A stretch of DNA of 64,000 nt from positions 57,422,386-57,486,385 of the forward strand of contig OX359248.1 of the NCBI GenBank assembly GCA_947179485.1, in the 5' to 3' direction. Positions 10,470-22,746 of this stretch are shown here, piece by piece; the stretch's first letter is position 1, and every line of letters starts with the position of its first letter. The DNA comes from Allacma fusca. Its lineage: Eukaryota; Arthropoda; Collembola; Symphypleona; Sminthuridae. The position numbers and the translations under genes are program-made. The notes under the pieces were generated by a model. That model searched no databases. It saw only the letters and a list, made by a program, of their open reading frames with translations, and was not told the DNA's origin.

Positions 10470-10551
10470 CTAGTAGAAAACCTTGCTCAGCAGGGATAAT
10501 TACTCATAGGTTCGGGATACTCTTACATAGGCGCTAAAATATACATGAGTA
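10470..10551 (-). mobile_element. older Helitron, 3' terminal piece (split by insertion)
   Basis: On the minus strand this 82-bp piece ends with a hairpin (CCCTGCT/AGCAAGG type, 10481-10495) and CTAG at 10473-10470, followed by T, the hallmark Helitron 3' terminus. It is about 90% identical to the 3' terminal 85 bp of the younger element (22660-22746). The other part of the same copy resumes at 22747, so the younger Helitron sits exactly between A10551 and T22747. Confidence 0.85.
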
Positions 10552-10566
10552 TCTCTATATTACCCC

Positions 10567-13500
10567 TAGAGGTGACCCATTGGTTCAACCAAGGGTGGAA
10601 AGGAGAGGTGACCCAATTGGTTTAACCAAGGGTGGAAAGGAGAGGTGACCCAATTGGTTTAACCAAGGGTGGAAAGGGGAGGTGACCCATTGGTTTAACC
10701 AAGGGTGGAAACGAGAGGTGACCCATTGGTTTAACCAAGGGTGGAAAGGAGACGTGACCCATTGGTTTAACCAAGGGTGGAAAGGAGAGGTGACCCAATT
10801 GGTTTAACCAAGGGTGGAAAGGAGAGGTGACCCAATTGGTTTAACCAAGGGTGGAAAGGGGAGGTGACCCATTGGTTTAACCAAGGGTGGAAACGAGAGG
10901 TGACCCATTGGTTTAACCAAGGGTGGAAAGGAGAGGTGACCCAATTGGTTTAACCAAGGGTGGAAAGGAGAGGTGACCCAATTGGTTTAACCAAGGGTGG
11001 AAAGGGGAGGTGACCCATTGGTTTAACTAAGGGTGGAAACGAGAGGTGACCCATTGGTTTAACCAAGGGTGGAAAGGAGAGGTAACCCATTGGTTTAACC
11101 AAGGGTGGAAAGGAGAGGTGACCCATTGGTTTAACCAAGGGTGGAAACGAGAGGTGACCCATTGGTTTAACCAAGGGTGGAAAGGAGAGGTGACCCAATT
11201 GGTTTAACCAAGGGTGGAAAGGAGAGGTGACCCAATTGGTTTAACCAAGGGTGGAAAGGAGAGGTGACCCATTGGTTTAACCAAGGGTGGAAAGGAGAGG
11301 TGACCCAATTGGTTTAACCAAGGGTGGAAAGGAGAGGTGACCCAATTGGTTTAACCAAGGGTGGAAACGAGAGGTGACCCATTGGTTTAACCAAGGTTGG
11401 AAAGGAGAGGTGACCCATTGGTTTAACCAAGGGTGGAAAGGGGAGGTGACCCATTGGTTTAACCAAGGTTGGAAAGGAGAGGTAACCCATTGGTTTAACC
11501 AAGGGTGGAAAGGAGAGGTGACCCATTGGTTTAACCAAGGGTGGAAACGAGAGGTGATCCATTGGTTTAACCAAGGGTGGAAAGGAGAGGTGACCCAATT
11601 GGTTTAACCAAGGGTGGAAAGGAGAGGTGACCCAATTGGTTTAACCAAGGATGGAAAGGAGAGGTGACCCATTGGTTTAACCAAGGGTGGAAATTAGAGG
11701 TGACCCATTGGTTAAACCAAGCTTGGAAATTAGAGGTGACCCATTGGTTTAACCAAGGGTGGAAAGGAGAGGTGACCCAATTGGTTTAACCAAGGGTGGA
11801 AAGGAGAGGTGACCCAATTGGTTTAACCAAGGGTGGAAACGAGAGGTGACCCATTGGTTTAACCAAGGGTGGAAAGAAGACGTGACCCATTGGTTTAACC
11901 AAGGGTGGAAAGGAGAGGTGACCCAATTGGTTTAACCAAGGGTGGAAAGGAGAGGTGACCCAATTGGTTTAACCAAGGGTGGAAAGGGGAGGTGACCCAT
12001 TGGTTTAACCAAGGGTGGAAACGAGAGGTGACCCATTGGTTTAACCAAGGGTGGAAAGGAGAGGTGACCCAATTGGTTTAACCAAGGGTGGAAAGGAGAG
12101 GTGACCCAATTGGTTTAACCAAGGGTGGAAAGGGGAGGTGACCCATTGGTTTAACTAAGGGTGGAAACGAGAGGTGACCCATTGGTTTAACCAAGGGTGG
12201 AAAGGAGAGGTAACCCATTGGTTTAACCAAGGGTGGAAAGGAGAGGTGACCCATTGGTTTAACCAAGGGTGGAAACGAGAGGTGACCCATTGGTTTAACC
12301 AAGGGTGGAAAGGAGAGGTGACCCAATTGGTTTAACCAAGGGTGGAAAGGAGAGGTGACCCAATTGGTTTAACCAAGGGTGGAAAGGAGAGGTGACCCAT
12401 TGGTTTAACCAAGGGTGGAAAGGAGAGGTGACCCAATTGGTTTAACCAAGGGTGGAAAGGAGAGGTGACCCAATTGGTTTAACCAAGGGTGGAAACGAGA
12501 GGTGACCCATTGGTTTAACCAAGGTTGGAAAGGAGAGGTGACCCATTGGTTTAACCAAGGGTGGAAAGGGGAGGTGACCCATTGGTTTAACCAAGGTTGG
12601 AAAGGAGAGGTAACCCATTGGTTTAACCAAGGGTGGAAAGGAGAGGTGACCCATTGGTTTAACCAAGGGTGGAAACGAGAGGTGATCCATTGGTTTAACC
12701 AAGGGTGGAAAGGAGAGGTGACCCAATTGGTTTAACCAAGGGTGGAAAGGAGAGGTGACCCAATTGGTTTAACCAAGGATGGAAAGGAGAGGTGACCCAT
12801 TGGTTTAACCAAGGGTGGAAATTAGAGGTGACCCATTGGTTAAACCAAGCTTGGAAATTAGAGGTGACCCATTGGTTTAACCAAGGGTGGAAAGGAGAGG
12901 TGACCCAATTGGTTTAACCAAGGGTGGAAAGGAGAGGTGACCCAATTGGTTTAAACATGGATGGAAAGGAGAGGTGACCCATTGGTTTAACCAAGGGTGG
13001 AAAGGAGAGGTGACCCAATTGGTTTAACCAAGGGTGGAAAGGAGAGGTGACCCATTGGTTTAACCAAGGGTGGAAAGGAGAGGTAACCCATTGGTTTAAC
13101 CAAGGTTGGAAAGGAGAGGTGACCCATTGGTTTAACCAAGGGTGGAAACGAGAGGTGATCCATTGGTTTAACCAAGGGTGGAAAGGAGAGGTGACCCAAT
13201 TGGTTTAACCAAGGGTGGAAAGGAGAGGTGACCCAATTGGTTTAACCAAGGGTGGAAAGGAGAGGTGACCCAATTGGTTTAACCAAGGGTGGAAAGGAGA
13301 GGTGACCCATTGGTTTAACCAAGGGTGGAAAAAAGAGGTGACCCATTGGTTTAACCAAGGTTGGAAAGGAGAGGTGACCCATTGGTTTAACCAAGGGTGG
13401 AAAGGGGAGGTGACCCATTGGTTTAACCAAGGGTGGAAACGAGAGGTGACCCATTGGTTTAACCAAGGGTGGAAAGGAGAGGTAACCCATTGGTTTAACC

Positions 13501-16500
13501 AAGGGTGGAAAGGAGAGGTGACCCATTGGTTTAACCAAGGGTGGAAAGGAGAGGTAACCCATTGGTTTAACCAAGGGTGGAAAGGAGAGGTGACCCATTG
13601 GTTTAACCAAGGGTGGAAAGGAGAGGTGACCCATTGGTTTAACCAAGGGTGGAAACGAGAGGTGACCCATTGGTTTAACCAAGGGTGGAAAGGAGAGGTG
13701 ACCCAATTGGTTTAACCAAGGGTGGAAACGAGAGGTGACCCATTGGTTTAACCAAGGGTGGAAAGGAGAGGTGACCCAATTGGTTTAACCAAGGGTGGAA
13801 ACGAGAGGTGACCCATTGGTTTAACCAAGGTTGGAAAGGAGAGGTGACCCATTGGTTTAACCAAGGGTGGAAAGGGGAGGTGACCCATTGGTTTAACCAA
13901 GGTTGGAAAGGAGAGGTAACCCATTAGTTTAACCAAGGGTGGAAAGGAGAGGTGACCCATTGGTTTAACCAAGGGTGGAAACGAGAGGTGATCCATTGGT
14001 TTAACCAAGGGTGGAAAGGAGAGGTGACCCAATTGGTTTAACCAAGGGTGGAAAGGAGAGGTGACCCAATTGGTTTAACCAAGGATGGAAAGGAGAGGTG
14101 ACCCATTGGTTTAACCAAGGGTGGAAATTAGAGGTGACCCATTGGTTAAACCAAGCTTGGAAATTAGAGGTGACCCATTGGTTTAACCAAGGGTGGAAAG
14201 GAGAGGTGACCCAATTGGTTTAACCAAGGGTGGAAAGGAGAGGTGACCCAATTGGTTTAACCAAGGGTGGAAACGAGAGGTGACCCATTGGTTTAACCAA
14301 GGGTGGAAAGGAGACGTGACCCATTGGTTTAACCAAGGGTGGAAAGGAGAGGTGACCCAATTGGTTTAACCAAGGGTGGAAAGGAGAGGTGACCCAATTG
14401 GTTTAACCAAGGGTGGAAAGGGGAGGTGACCCATTGGTTTAACCAAGGGTGGAAACGAGAGGTGACCCATTGGTTTAACCAAGGGTGGAAAGGAGAGGTG
14501 ACCCAATTGGTTTAACCAAGGGTGGAAAGGAGAGGTGACCCAATTGGTTTAACCAAGGGTGGAAAGGGGAGGTGACCCATTGGTTTAACTAAGGGTGGAA
14601 ACGAGAGGTGACCCATTGGTTTAACCAAGGGTGGAAAGGAGAGGTAACCCATTGGTTTAACCAAGGGTGGAAAGGAGAGGTGACCCATTGGTTTAACCAA
14701 GGGTGGAAACGAGAGGTGACCCATTGGTTTAACCAAGGGTGGAAAGGAGAGGTGACCCAATTGGTTTAACCAAGGGTGGAAAGGAGAGGTGACCCAATTG
14801 GTTTAACCAAGGGTGGAAAGGAGAGGTGACCCATTGGTTTAACCAAGGGTGGAAAGGAGAGGTGACCCAATTGGTTTAACCAAGGGTGGAAAGGAGAGGT
14901 GACCCAATTGGTTTAACCAAGGGTGGAAACGAGAGGTGACCCATTGGTTTAACCAAGGTTGGAAAGGAGAGGTGACCCATTGGTTTAACCAAGGGTGGAA
15001 AGGGGAGGTGACCCATTGGTTTAACCAAGGTTGGAAAGGAGAGGTAACCCATTGGTTTAACCAAGGGTGGAAAGGAGAGGTGACCCATTGGTTTAACCAA
15101 GGGTGGAAACGAGAGGTGATCCATTGGTTTAACCAAGGGTGGAAAGGAGAGGTGACCCAATTGGTTTAACCAAGGGTGGAAAGGAGAGGTGACCCAATTG
15201 GTTTAACCAAGGATGGAAAGGAGAGGTGACCCATTGGTTTAACCAAGGGTGGAAACGAGAGGTGACCCATTGGTTTAACCAAGGTTGGAAAGGAGAGGTG
15301 ACCCATTGGTTTAACCAAGGGTGGAAAGGGGAGGTGACCCATTGGTTTAACCAAGGTTGGAAAGGAGAGGTGACCCATTGGTTTAACCAAGGGTGGAAAG
15401 GGGAGGTGACCCATTGGTTTAACCAAGGTTGGAAAGGAGAGGTAACCCATTGGTTTAACCAAGGGTGGAAAGGAGAGGTGACCCATTGGTTTAACCAAGG
15501 GTGGAAACGAGAGGTGATCAATTGGTTTAACCAAGGGTGGAAAGGAGAGGTGACCCAATTGGTTTAACCAAGGGTGGAAAGGAGAGGTGACCCAATTGGT
15601 TTAACCAAGGATGGAAAGGAGAGGTGACCCATTGGTTTAACCAAGGGTGGAATTTAGAGGTGACCCATTGGTTAAACCAAGGGTGGAAATTAGAGGTGAC
15701 CCATTGGTTTAACCAAGGGTGGAAAGGAGAGGTGACCCAATTGGTTTAACCAAGGGTGGAAAGGAGAGGTGACCCAATTGGTTTAAACAAGGATGGAAAG
15801 GAGAGGTGACCCATTGGTTTAACCAAGGGTGGAAAGGAGAGGTGACCCAATTGGTTTAACCAAGGGTGGAAAGGATAGGTGACCCATTGGTTTAACCAAG
15901 GGTGGAAAGGAGAGGTGACCCATTGGTTTAACCAAGGGTGGAAAAAAGAGGTGACCCATTGGTTTAACCAAGGTTGGAAAGGAGAGGTGACCCATTGGTT
16001 TAACCAAGGGTGGAAAGGGGAGGTGACCCATTGGTTTAACCAAGGGTGGAAACGAGAGGTGACCCATTGGTTTAACCAAGGGTGGAAAGGAGAGGTAACC
16101 CATTGGTTTAACCAAGGGTGGAAAGGAGAGGTGACCCATTGGTTTAACCAAGGGTGGAAACGAGAGGTGACCCATTGGTTTAACCCAGGGTGGAAAGGAG
16201 AGGTGACCCAATTGGTTTAACAAAGGGTGGAAAGGAGAGGTGACCCAATTGGTTTAACCAAGGGTGGAAAGGAGAGGTGACCCATTGGTTTAACCAAGGG
16301 TGGAAAGGAGAGGTGACCCAATTGGTTTAACAAAGGGTGGAAAGGAGAGGTGACCCATTGGTTTAACCAAGGGTGGAAACGATAGGTGACCCATTGGTTT
16401 AACCAAGGCTGGAAAGGAGAGGTGACCCAATTGGTTTAACCAAGGGTGGAAAGGAGAGGTGACACAATTGGTTTAACCAAGGGTGGAAAGGAGTGGTGAC

Positions 16501-19500
16501 CCAATTGGTTTAACCAAGGGTGGAAAGGGGAGGTGACCCATTGGTTTAACCAAGGGTGGAAACGAGTGGTGACCCATTGGTTTAACCAAGGGTGGAAAGG
16601 AGAGGTAACCCATTGGTTTAACCAAGGGTGGAAAGGAGAGGTGACCCATTGGTTTAACCAAGGGTGGAAACGAGAGGTGACCCATTGGTTTAACCAAGGG
16701 TGGAAAGGAGAGGTGACCCAATTGGTTTAACCAAGGGTGGAAAGGAGAGGTGACCCAATTGGTTTAACCAAGGGTGGAGAGGAGAGGTGACCCATTGGTT
16801 TAACCAAGGGTGGAAAGGAGAGGTGACCCAATTGGTTTAACCAAGGGTGGAAAGGAGAGGTGACCCAATTGGTTTAACCAAGGGTGGAAACGAGAGGTGA
16901 CCCATTGGTTTAACCAAGGTTGGAAAGGAGAGGTGACCCATTGGTTTAACCAAGGGTGGAAAGGGGAGGTGACCCATTGGTTTAACCAAGGTTGGAAAGG
17001 AGAGGTAACCCATTGGTTTAACCAAGGGTGGAAAGGAGAGGTGACCCATTGGTTTAACCAAGGGTGGAAACGAGAGGTGATCAATTGGTTTAACCAAGGG
17101 TGGAAAGGAGAGGTGACCCAATTGGTTTAACCAAGGGTGGAAAGGAGAGGTGACCCAATTGGTTTAACCAAGGATGGAAAGGAGAGGTGACCCATTGGTT
17201 TAACCAAGGGTGGAATTTAGAGGTGACCCATTGGTTAAACCAAGGGTGGAAATTAGAGGTGACCCATTGGTTTAACCAAGGGTGGAAAGGAGAGGTGACC
17301 CAATTGGTTTAACCAAGGGTGGAAAGGAGAGGTGACCCAATTGGTTTAAACAAGGATGGAAAGGAGAGGTGACCCATTGGTTTAACCAAGGGTGGAAAGG
17401 AGAGGTGACCCAATTGGTTTAACCAAGGGTGGAAAGGATAGGTGACCCATTGGTTTAACCAAGGGTGGAAAGGAGAGGTGACCCATTGGTTTAACCAAGG
17501 GTGGAAAAAAGAGGTGACCCATTGGTTTAACCAAGGTTGGAAAGGGGAGGTGACCCATTGGTTTAACCAAGGTTGGAAAGGAGAGGTAACCCATTGGTTT
17601 AACCAAGGGTGGAAAGGAGAGGTGACCCAATTGGTTTAACCAAGGATGGAAACAAGAGGTGATCCATTGGTTTAACCAAGGGTGGAAAGGAGAGGTGACC
17701 CATTGGTTTAACCAAGGGTGGAAAGGAGAGGTGACCCAATTGGTTTAACCAAGGGTGGAAAGGAGAGGTGACCCATTAATTTAACCAAGGGTGGAAAGGA
17801 GAGGTGACCCATTGGTTTAACCAAGGGTGGAAAGGAGAGGTGACCCATTGGTTTAACCAAGGGTGGAAACGAGAGGTGACCCATTGGTTTAACCAAGGTT
17901 GGAAAGGATAGGTGACCCATTGGTTGAACCAAGGGTGGAAAGGGGAGGTGACCCATTGGTTTAACCAAGGGTGGAAAGGAGAGGTGACCCATTGGTTTAA
18001 CCAAGGGTGGAAAGGAGAGGTGACCCATTGGTTTAACCAAGGGTGGAAAGGAGAGGTGACCCATTGGTTTAACCAAGGGTGGAAAGGAGAGGTGACCCAT
18101 TGGTTTAACCAAGGGTGGAAAGGAGAGGTGACCCATTGGTTTAACCAAGGGTGGAAAGGAGAGGTGACCCATTGGTTTAACCAAGGGTGGAAAGGAGAGG
18201 TGACCCATTGGTTTAACCAAGGGTGGAAAGGAGAGGTGACCCATTGGTTTAACCAAGGGTGGAAAGGAGAGGTGACCCATTGGTTTAACCAAGGGTGGAA
18301 AGGAGAGGTGACCCATTGGTTTAACCAAGGGTGGAAAGGAGAGGTGACCCAATTGGTTTAACCAAGGGTGGAAAGGAGAGGTGACCCAATTGGTTTAACC
18401 AAGGGTGGAAACGAGAGGTGACCCATTGGTTTAACCAAGGTTGGAAAGGAGAGGTGACCCATTGGTTTAACCAATAGTGGAAAGGGGAGGTGACCCATTG
18501 GTTTAACCAAGGTTGGAAAGGAGAGGTAACCCATTGGTTTAACCAAGGGTGGAAAGGAGAGGTGACCCATTGGTTTAACCAAGGGTGGAAACGAGAGGTG
18601 ATCAATTGGTTTAACCAAGGGTGGAAAGGAGAGGTGACCCAATTGGTTTAACCAAGGGTGGAAAGGAGAGGTGACCCAATTGGTTTAACCAAGGATGGAA
18701 AGGAGAGGTGACCCATTGGTTTAACCAAGGGTGGAAAGGGGAGGTGACCCATTGGTTTAACGAAGGGTGGAAAGGGGAGGTGACCCATTGGTTTAACCAA
18801 GGTTGGAAAGGAGAGGTAACCCATTGGTTTAACCAAGGGTGGAAAGGAGAGGTGACCCAATTGGTTTAACCAAGGATGGAAACAAGAGGTGATCCATTGG
18901 TTTAACCAAGGGTGGAAAGGAGAGGTGACCCATTGGTTTAACCAAGGGTGGAAAGGAGAGGTGACCCAATTGGTTTAACCAAGGGTGGAAAGGAGAGGTG
19001 ACCCATTAATTTAACCAAGGGTGGAAAGGAGAGGTGACCCATTGGTTTAACCAAGGGTGGAAAGGAGAGGTGACCCATTGGTTTAACCAAGGGTGGAAAC
19101 GAGAGGTGACCCATTGGTTTAACCAAGGTTGGAAAGGATAGGTGACCCATTGGTTGAACCAAGGGTGGAAAGGGGAGGTGACCCATTGGTTTAACCAAGG
19201 GTGGAAACGAGAGGTGACCCATTGGTTTAACCAAGGGTGGAAAGGAGAGGTGACCCATTGGTTTAACCAAGGGTGGAAAGGAGAGGTGACCCATTGGTTT
19301 AACCAAGGGTGGAAAGGAGAGGTGACCCATTGGTTTAACCAAGGGTGGAAAGGAGAGGTGACCCATTGGTTTAACCAAGGGTGGAAAGGAGAGGTGACCC
19401 ATTGGTTTAACCAAGGGTGGAAAGGAGAGGTGACCCATTGGTTTAACCAAGGGTGGAAAGGAGAGGTGACCCATTGGTTTAACCAAGGGTGGAAAGGAGA

Positions 19501-20952
19501 GGTGACCCATTGGTTTAACCAAGGGTGGAAAGGAGAGGTGACCCATTGGTTTAACCAAGGGTGGAAAGGAGAGGTGACCCAATTGGTTTAACCAAGGGTG
19601 GAAAGGAGAGGTGACCCAATTGGTTTAACCAAGGGTGGAAAGGAGAGGTGACCCATTGGTTTAACCAAGGGTGGAAAGGAGAGGTGACCCAATTGGTTTA
19701 ACAAAGGGTGGAAAGGAGAGGTGACCCATTGGTTTAACCAAGGGTGGAAACGAGAGGTGACCCATTGGTTTAACCAAGGTTGGAAAGGAGAGGTGACCCA
19801 TTGGTTTAACCAAGGGTGGAAAGGGGAGGTGACCCATTGGTTTAACCAAGGTTGGAAAGGAGAGGTGACCCATTGGTTTAACCAAGGGTGGAAAGGAGAG
19901 GTGACCCATTGGTTTAACCAAGGGTGGAAAGGAGAGGTGACCCATTGGTTTAACCAAGGGTGGAAACGAGAGGTGATCCATTGGTTTAACCAAGGGTGGA
20001 AAGGAGAGGTGACCCAATTGGTTTAACCAAGGGTGGAAAGGAGAGGTGACCCAATTGGTTTAACCAAGGATGGAAAGGAGAGGTGACCCATTGGTTTAAC
20101 CAAGGGTGGAAATTAGAGGTGACCCATTGGTTAAACCAAGCTTGGAAATTAGAGGTGACCCATTGGTTTAACCAAGGGTGGAAAGGAGAGGTGACCCAAT
20201 TGGTTTAACCAAGGGTGGAAAGGAGAGGTGACCCAATTGGTTTAAACAAGGATGGAAAGGAGAGGTGACCCATTGGTTTAACCAAGGGTGGAAACGAGAG
20301 GTGACCCATTGGTTTAACCAAGGGTGGAAAGGAGAGGTGACCCATTGGTTTAACCAAGGGTGGAAAGGAGAGGTGACCCATTGGTTTAACCAAGGGTGGA
20401 AAAGAGAGGTGACCCATTGGTTTAACCAAGGGTGGAAAGGAGAGGTGACCCATTGGTTTAACCAATGGTGGAAAGGAGAGGTGACCCATTGGTTTAACCA
20501 AGGGTGGAAAGGAGAGGTGACCCATTGGTTTAACCAAGGGTGGAAAGGAGAGGTGACCCATTGGTTTAACCAAGGGTGGAAAGGAGAGGTGACCCATTGG
20601 TTTAACCAAGGGTGGAAAGGAGAGGTGACCCATTGGTTTAACCAAGGGTGGAAAGGAGAGGTGACCCATTGGTTTAACCAAGGGTGGAAAGGAGAGGTGA
20701 CCCATTGGTTTAACCAAGGGTGGAAAGGAGAGGTGACCCATTGGTTTAACCAAGGGTGGAAAGGAGAGGTGACCCATTGGTTTAACCAAGGGTGGAAAGG
20801 AGAGGTGACCCATTGGTTTAACCAAGGGTGGAAAGGAGAGGTGACCCATTGGTTTAACCAAGGGTGGAAAGGAGAGGTGACCCATTGGTTTAACCAAGGG
20901 TGGAAAGGAGAGGTGACCCATTGGTTTAACCAAGGGTGGAAAGGAGAGGTGG
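10567..20952 (+). repeat. 36/37-bp minisatellite, about 10.4 kb, higher-order structure
   Basis: About 285 head-to-tail units run from GAGGTGACCC to GGTGGAAAGGA. Two length classes exist: 36 bp (ACCCATTGG) and 37 bp (ACCCAATTGG). Common variants are GGAAACGAG, GGAAAGGGG, CAAGGTTGG and GGAAATTAG. Blocks recur with longer periods: 1128 bp (for example the blocks at 10950 and 12078, 11314 and 12442, 13748 and 14876) and 1230 bp (17708 and 18938), so the array grew by segmental duplication. The stretches 17950-18350 and 20480-20940 are almost homogeneous, suggesting recent expansion. Each unit contains ACCC-A-TTGGTT-T-AACCAAGGGT, a 10-bp hairpin with a one- or two-base bulge. Because 36 is a multiple of 3, stop-free frames arise on both strands (THWFNQGWKGEV and MGHLSFPPLVKP repeats). 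I read these as by-products. Confidence 0.97.
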
Positions 20953-21113
20953 CCTTTTGTTACCTGTAAATTGAAAACGTTCTTTTCCTCCACGGAAAAA
21001 ATAATCAGTTTTACTCATTACCTAAACCCACTCAAATAGAATACAATTTATTAGATTTCGATGCAGAAATAGAAAGACTTAATGCTGAAAAAGACTACAC
21101 CAAATTAAATACA

Positions 21114-22508
21114 ATGCAGAAGTACGCTTTCGATGTAGTAATGACTGCAATCGACGATAGCAGTATTCGTCAAAGATGTTTTTATTGGGGTGGAGTTGTA
21201 GGGGCAGGGAAAACTTACACTTACAACGTTTTACTAAGTAAACTGAGAGGTAGGGGAGATATTGCACTACCTTGCTCAAGCACGGGTATTTCAGCCAATT
21301 TGCTAAAGGGTGGTAGAACTGTTCATTCGATGTTCAAACTACCGGTGCCTTTTGTAGAAACTTCAGTTTCTAATATAAGAGGAGCATCTTATGATGCAAA
21401 AATGTTAAAGGATGCAAAACTAATCCTTATTGACGAAGTTACTATGCTATCCTATCTAATACTAAATGAAATGGATAGGTATTTAAAGGAACTTATGCAA
21501 TCCAAACTACCATTTGGTGGCAAAGTCATTCTCTTAGGAGGTGATTGGCGACAATGTTTGAATGTTGTTAAACATGGAAACCGTGTTTCTATAATAGAAT
21601 CGTGCTTAATAAATAGTCGCGTGTGGCCATTATTTAAGCAAATAAAGCTCTCTCAAAATATGAGAACTGAACCTGATCAGATTGCCTTTTCAAACTGGCT
21701 GGTAAAACTTGGCAATGGAGATGTTTTGAATTATTGTGGCTTACCCGAGGATAAAGTTCAAATTCCACCCGAATTTATTTGCGAAGGATCATTAGTAGAA
21801 GAGGTATTCGGGACAAGTTTTAGTGACGTGGATGCCGCTAATTTCACTAAAAGGGCAATTTTGTGTTCTAGGAATGATGATACCATAAGACTTAACGAAG
21901 ATGTCTTAGGTAGACTAATAGGTGATTCAAAAACTTATTATAGTATTGACAATTTAGTGTCAGATGATGAACAAGAAAAATTGAATTTTCCCGAGGAGTT
22001 TTTGCACACCCTGACGCCTACAGGAATGCCTCCACATAAACTTACTTTAAAAGTGGGAGCAATTATTATGCTATTGAGAAACTTGAACACAAGGAAAGGA
22101 TTATGTAATGGTACAAGGCTAATAGTTAAGCACTTAGCTAATAATATCATTCATGCTGAAATATTGACAGGAAGTGCTCAAGGTGATATAGTGTTTATAC
22201 CTCGAATTGATTTGATTCCGTCAGACCCTGACATTCCATTTACGCTCAAAAGAAGGCAGTTTCCAATCAGAGTGAGTTTTGTAATGACTATTAATAAAAG
22301 TCAAGGGCAAACATTTGATCGTTTTGGAATATATTTGCCATCCCCAGTTTTTACACATGGACAATTATATGTTGCATTTTCAAGAGCTACATCAGGGAAG
22401 AAAGTTAAAGTCAAAATTGTCGATACTGAACATCAAGGGAAAATAATTGATGGCAGAAATGAAATATTTACAACAAATGTTGTATTTAAGGAAATTTTCA
22501 AAGGATAA
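21114..22508 (+). CDS. PIF1-family helicase domain of Helitron (464 aa)
   Basis: A 5'-3' DNA helicase of the PIF1/RRM3 superfamily 1B type, the C-terminal half of Helitron RepHel proteins, which unwinds DNA during rolling-circle transposition. Visible motifs: Walker A GGVVGAGKT (residues 26-34), motif Ia SSTGISANLLKGGRTVHS (55-72), Walker B LIDE (105-108), motif III GGDWRQ (142-147), and the C-terminal block TINKSQGQTFD (392-402) with GQLYVAFSRATSG (416-428). No stops or frameshifts. The frame stays open upstream to TAA 20967-20969, so about 48 more codons could belong to it. The residues there (ENVLFLHGKNNQFYSLPKP) look like the Rep-helicase linker. No HUH nuclease is found upstream, where the minisatellite takes its place. 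Related fragments lie at 22903-23182 (-), 23866-24030 and 24630-24790. Confidence 0.92.
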   Translation: MQKYAFDVVMTAIDDSSIRQRCFYWGGVVGAGKTYTYNVLLSKLRGRGDIALPCSSTGISANLLKGGRTVHSMFKLPVPFVETSVSNIRGASYDAKMLKDAKLILIDEVTMLSYLILNEMDRYLKELMQSKLPFGGKVILLGGDWRQCLNVVKHGNRVSIIESCLINSRVWPLFKQIKLSQNMRTEPDQIAFSNWLVKLGNGDVLNYCGLPEDKVQIPPEFICEGSLVEEVFGTSFSDVDAANFTKRAILCSRNDDTIRLNEDVLGRLIGDSKTYYSIDNLVSDDEQEKLNFPEEFLHTLTPTGMPPHKLTLKVGAIIMLLRNLNTRKGLCNGTRLIVKHLANNIIHAEILTGSAQGDIVFIPRIDLIPSDPDIPFTLKRRQFPIRVSFVMTINKSQGQTFDRFGIYLPSPVFTHGQLYVAFSRATSGKKVKVKIVDTEHQGKIIDGRNEIFTTNVVFKEIFKG

Positions 22509-22720
22509 ATTAACATTTGTATGTTAAAGCGGGACTAACTCCCAGCCGCGATCTACGGGTCAAACATGGGGCATGGGCAGGGCCTTGGTGGGAAGTTCCC
22601 AAGTGCGCTCAACCACGATATATTGCTTGAATTATTCTAATGTGTCAAGTCTTAAATCTCATTATACTCATGCATATTCTAGAGTATATGTAAGGGTATC
22701 TCGAACCTATAAGTAATTAT

Positions 22721-22746
22721 CCCTGCTGAGCAGGGCTTTCTACTAG
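22721..22746 (+). other. Helitron 3' end: hairpin plus CTAG
   Basis: CCCTGCT-G-AGCAGGG (22721-22735) is a 7-bp stem with a single-base loop. It is followed by CTTTCTA and CTAG (22743-22746), then T22747. Hairpin about 10 nt before CTRR is the defining 3' signature of Helitrons and acts as the transposition terminator. Confidence 0.9.

Larger units (their letters stand above)
10552..22746 (+). mobile_element. Helitron, 12.2 kb, complete termini, minisatellite-filled
   Basis: The 5' terminus is TCTCTATATTACCCC (10552 onward), the usual TC start. The 3' terminus has hairpin CCCTGCTGAGCAGGG (721-735 past 22000), then 7 nt and CTAG (22743-22746), followed by host T. The flanking bases are A and T, as known for Helitron insertion, and no target duplication is present. 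The flanks join into a continuous older Helitron on the opposite strand, which fixes both ends independently. Contents: a 36/37-bp minisatellite from about 10567 to 20952 and a PIF1-type helicase at 21114-22508. The Rep/HUH nuclease part expected upstream of the helicase is absent, so this copy is probably not autonomous. Confidence 0.9.

Noticed and set aside
10567-20952. 36-bp direct repeats as a CRISPR array.
   Set aside because: Units are head to tail with no unique spacers, there are no cas genes, and the context is eukaryotic.
10950-20993. Dozens of long ORFs on both strands in the repeat array (up to 262 codons).
   Set aside because: They arise because a 36-bp period is a multiple of three and the unit lacks stops in several frames; both strands and multiple frames are open, and 37-bp units break every frame.
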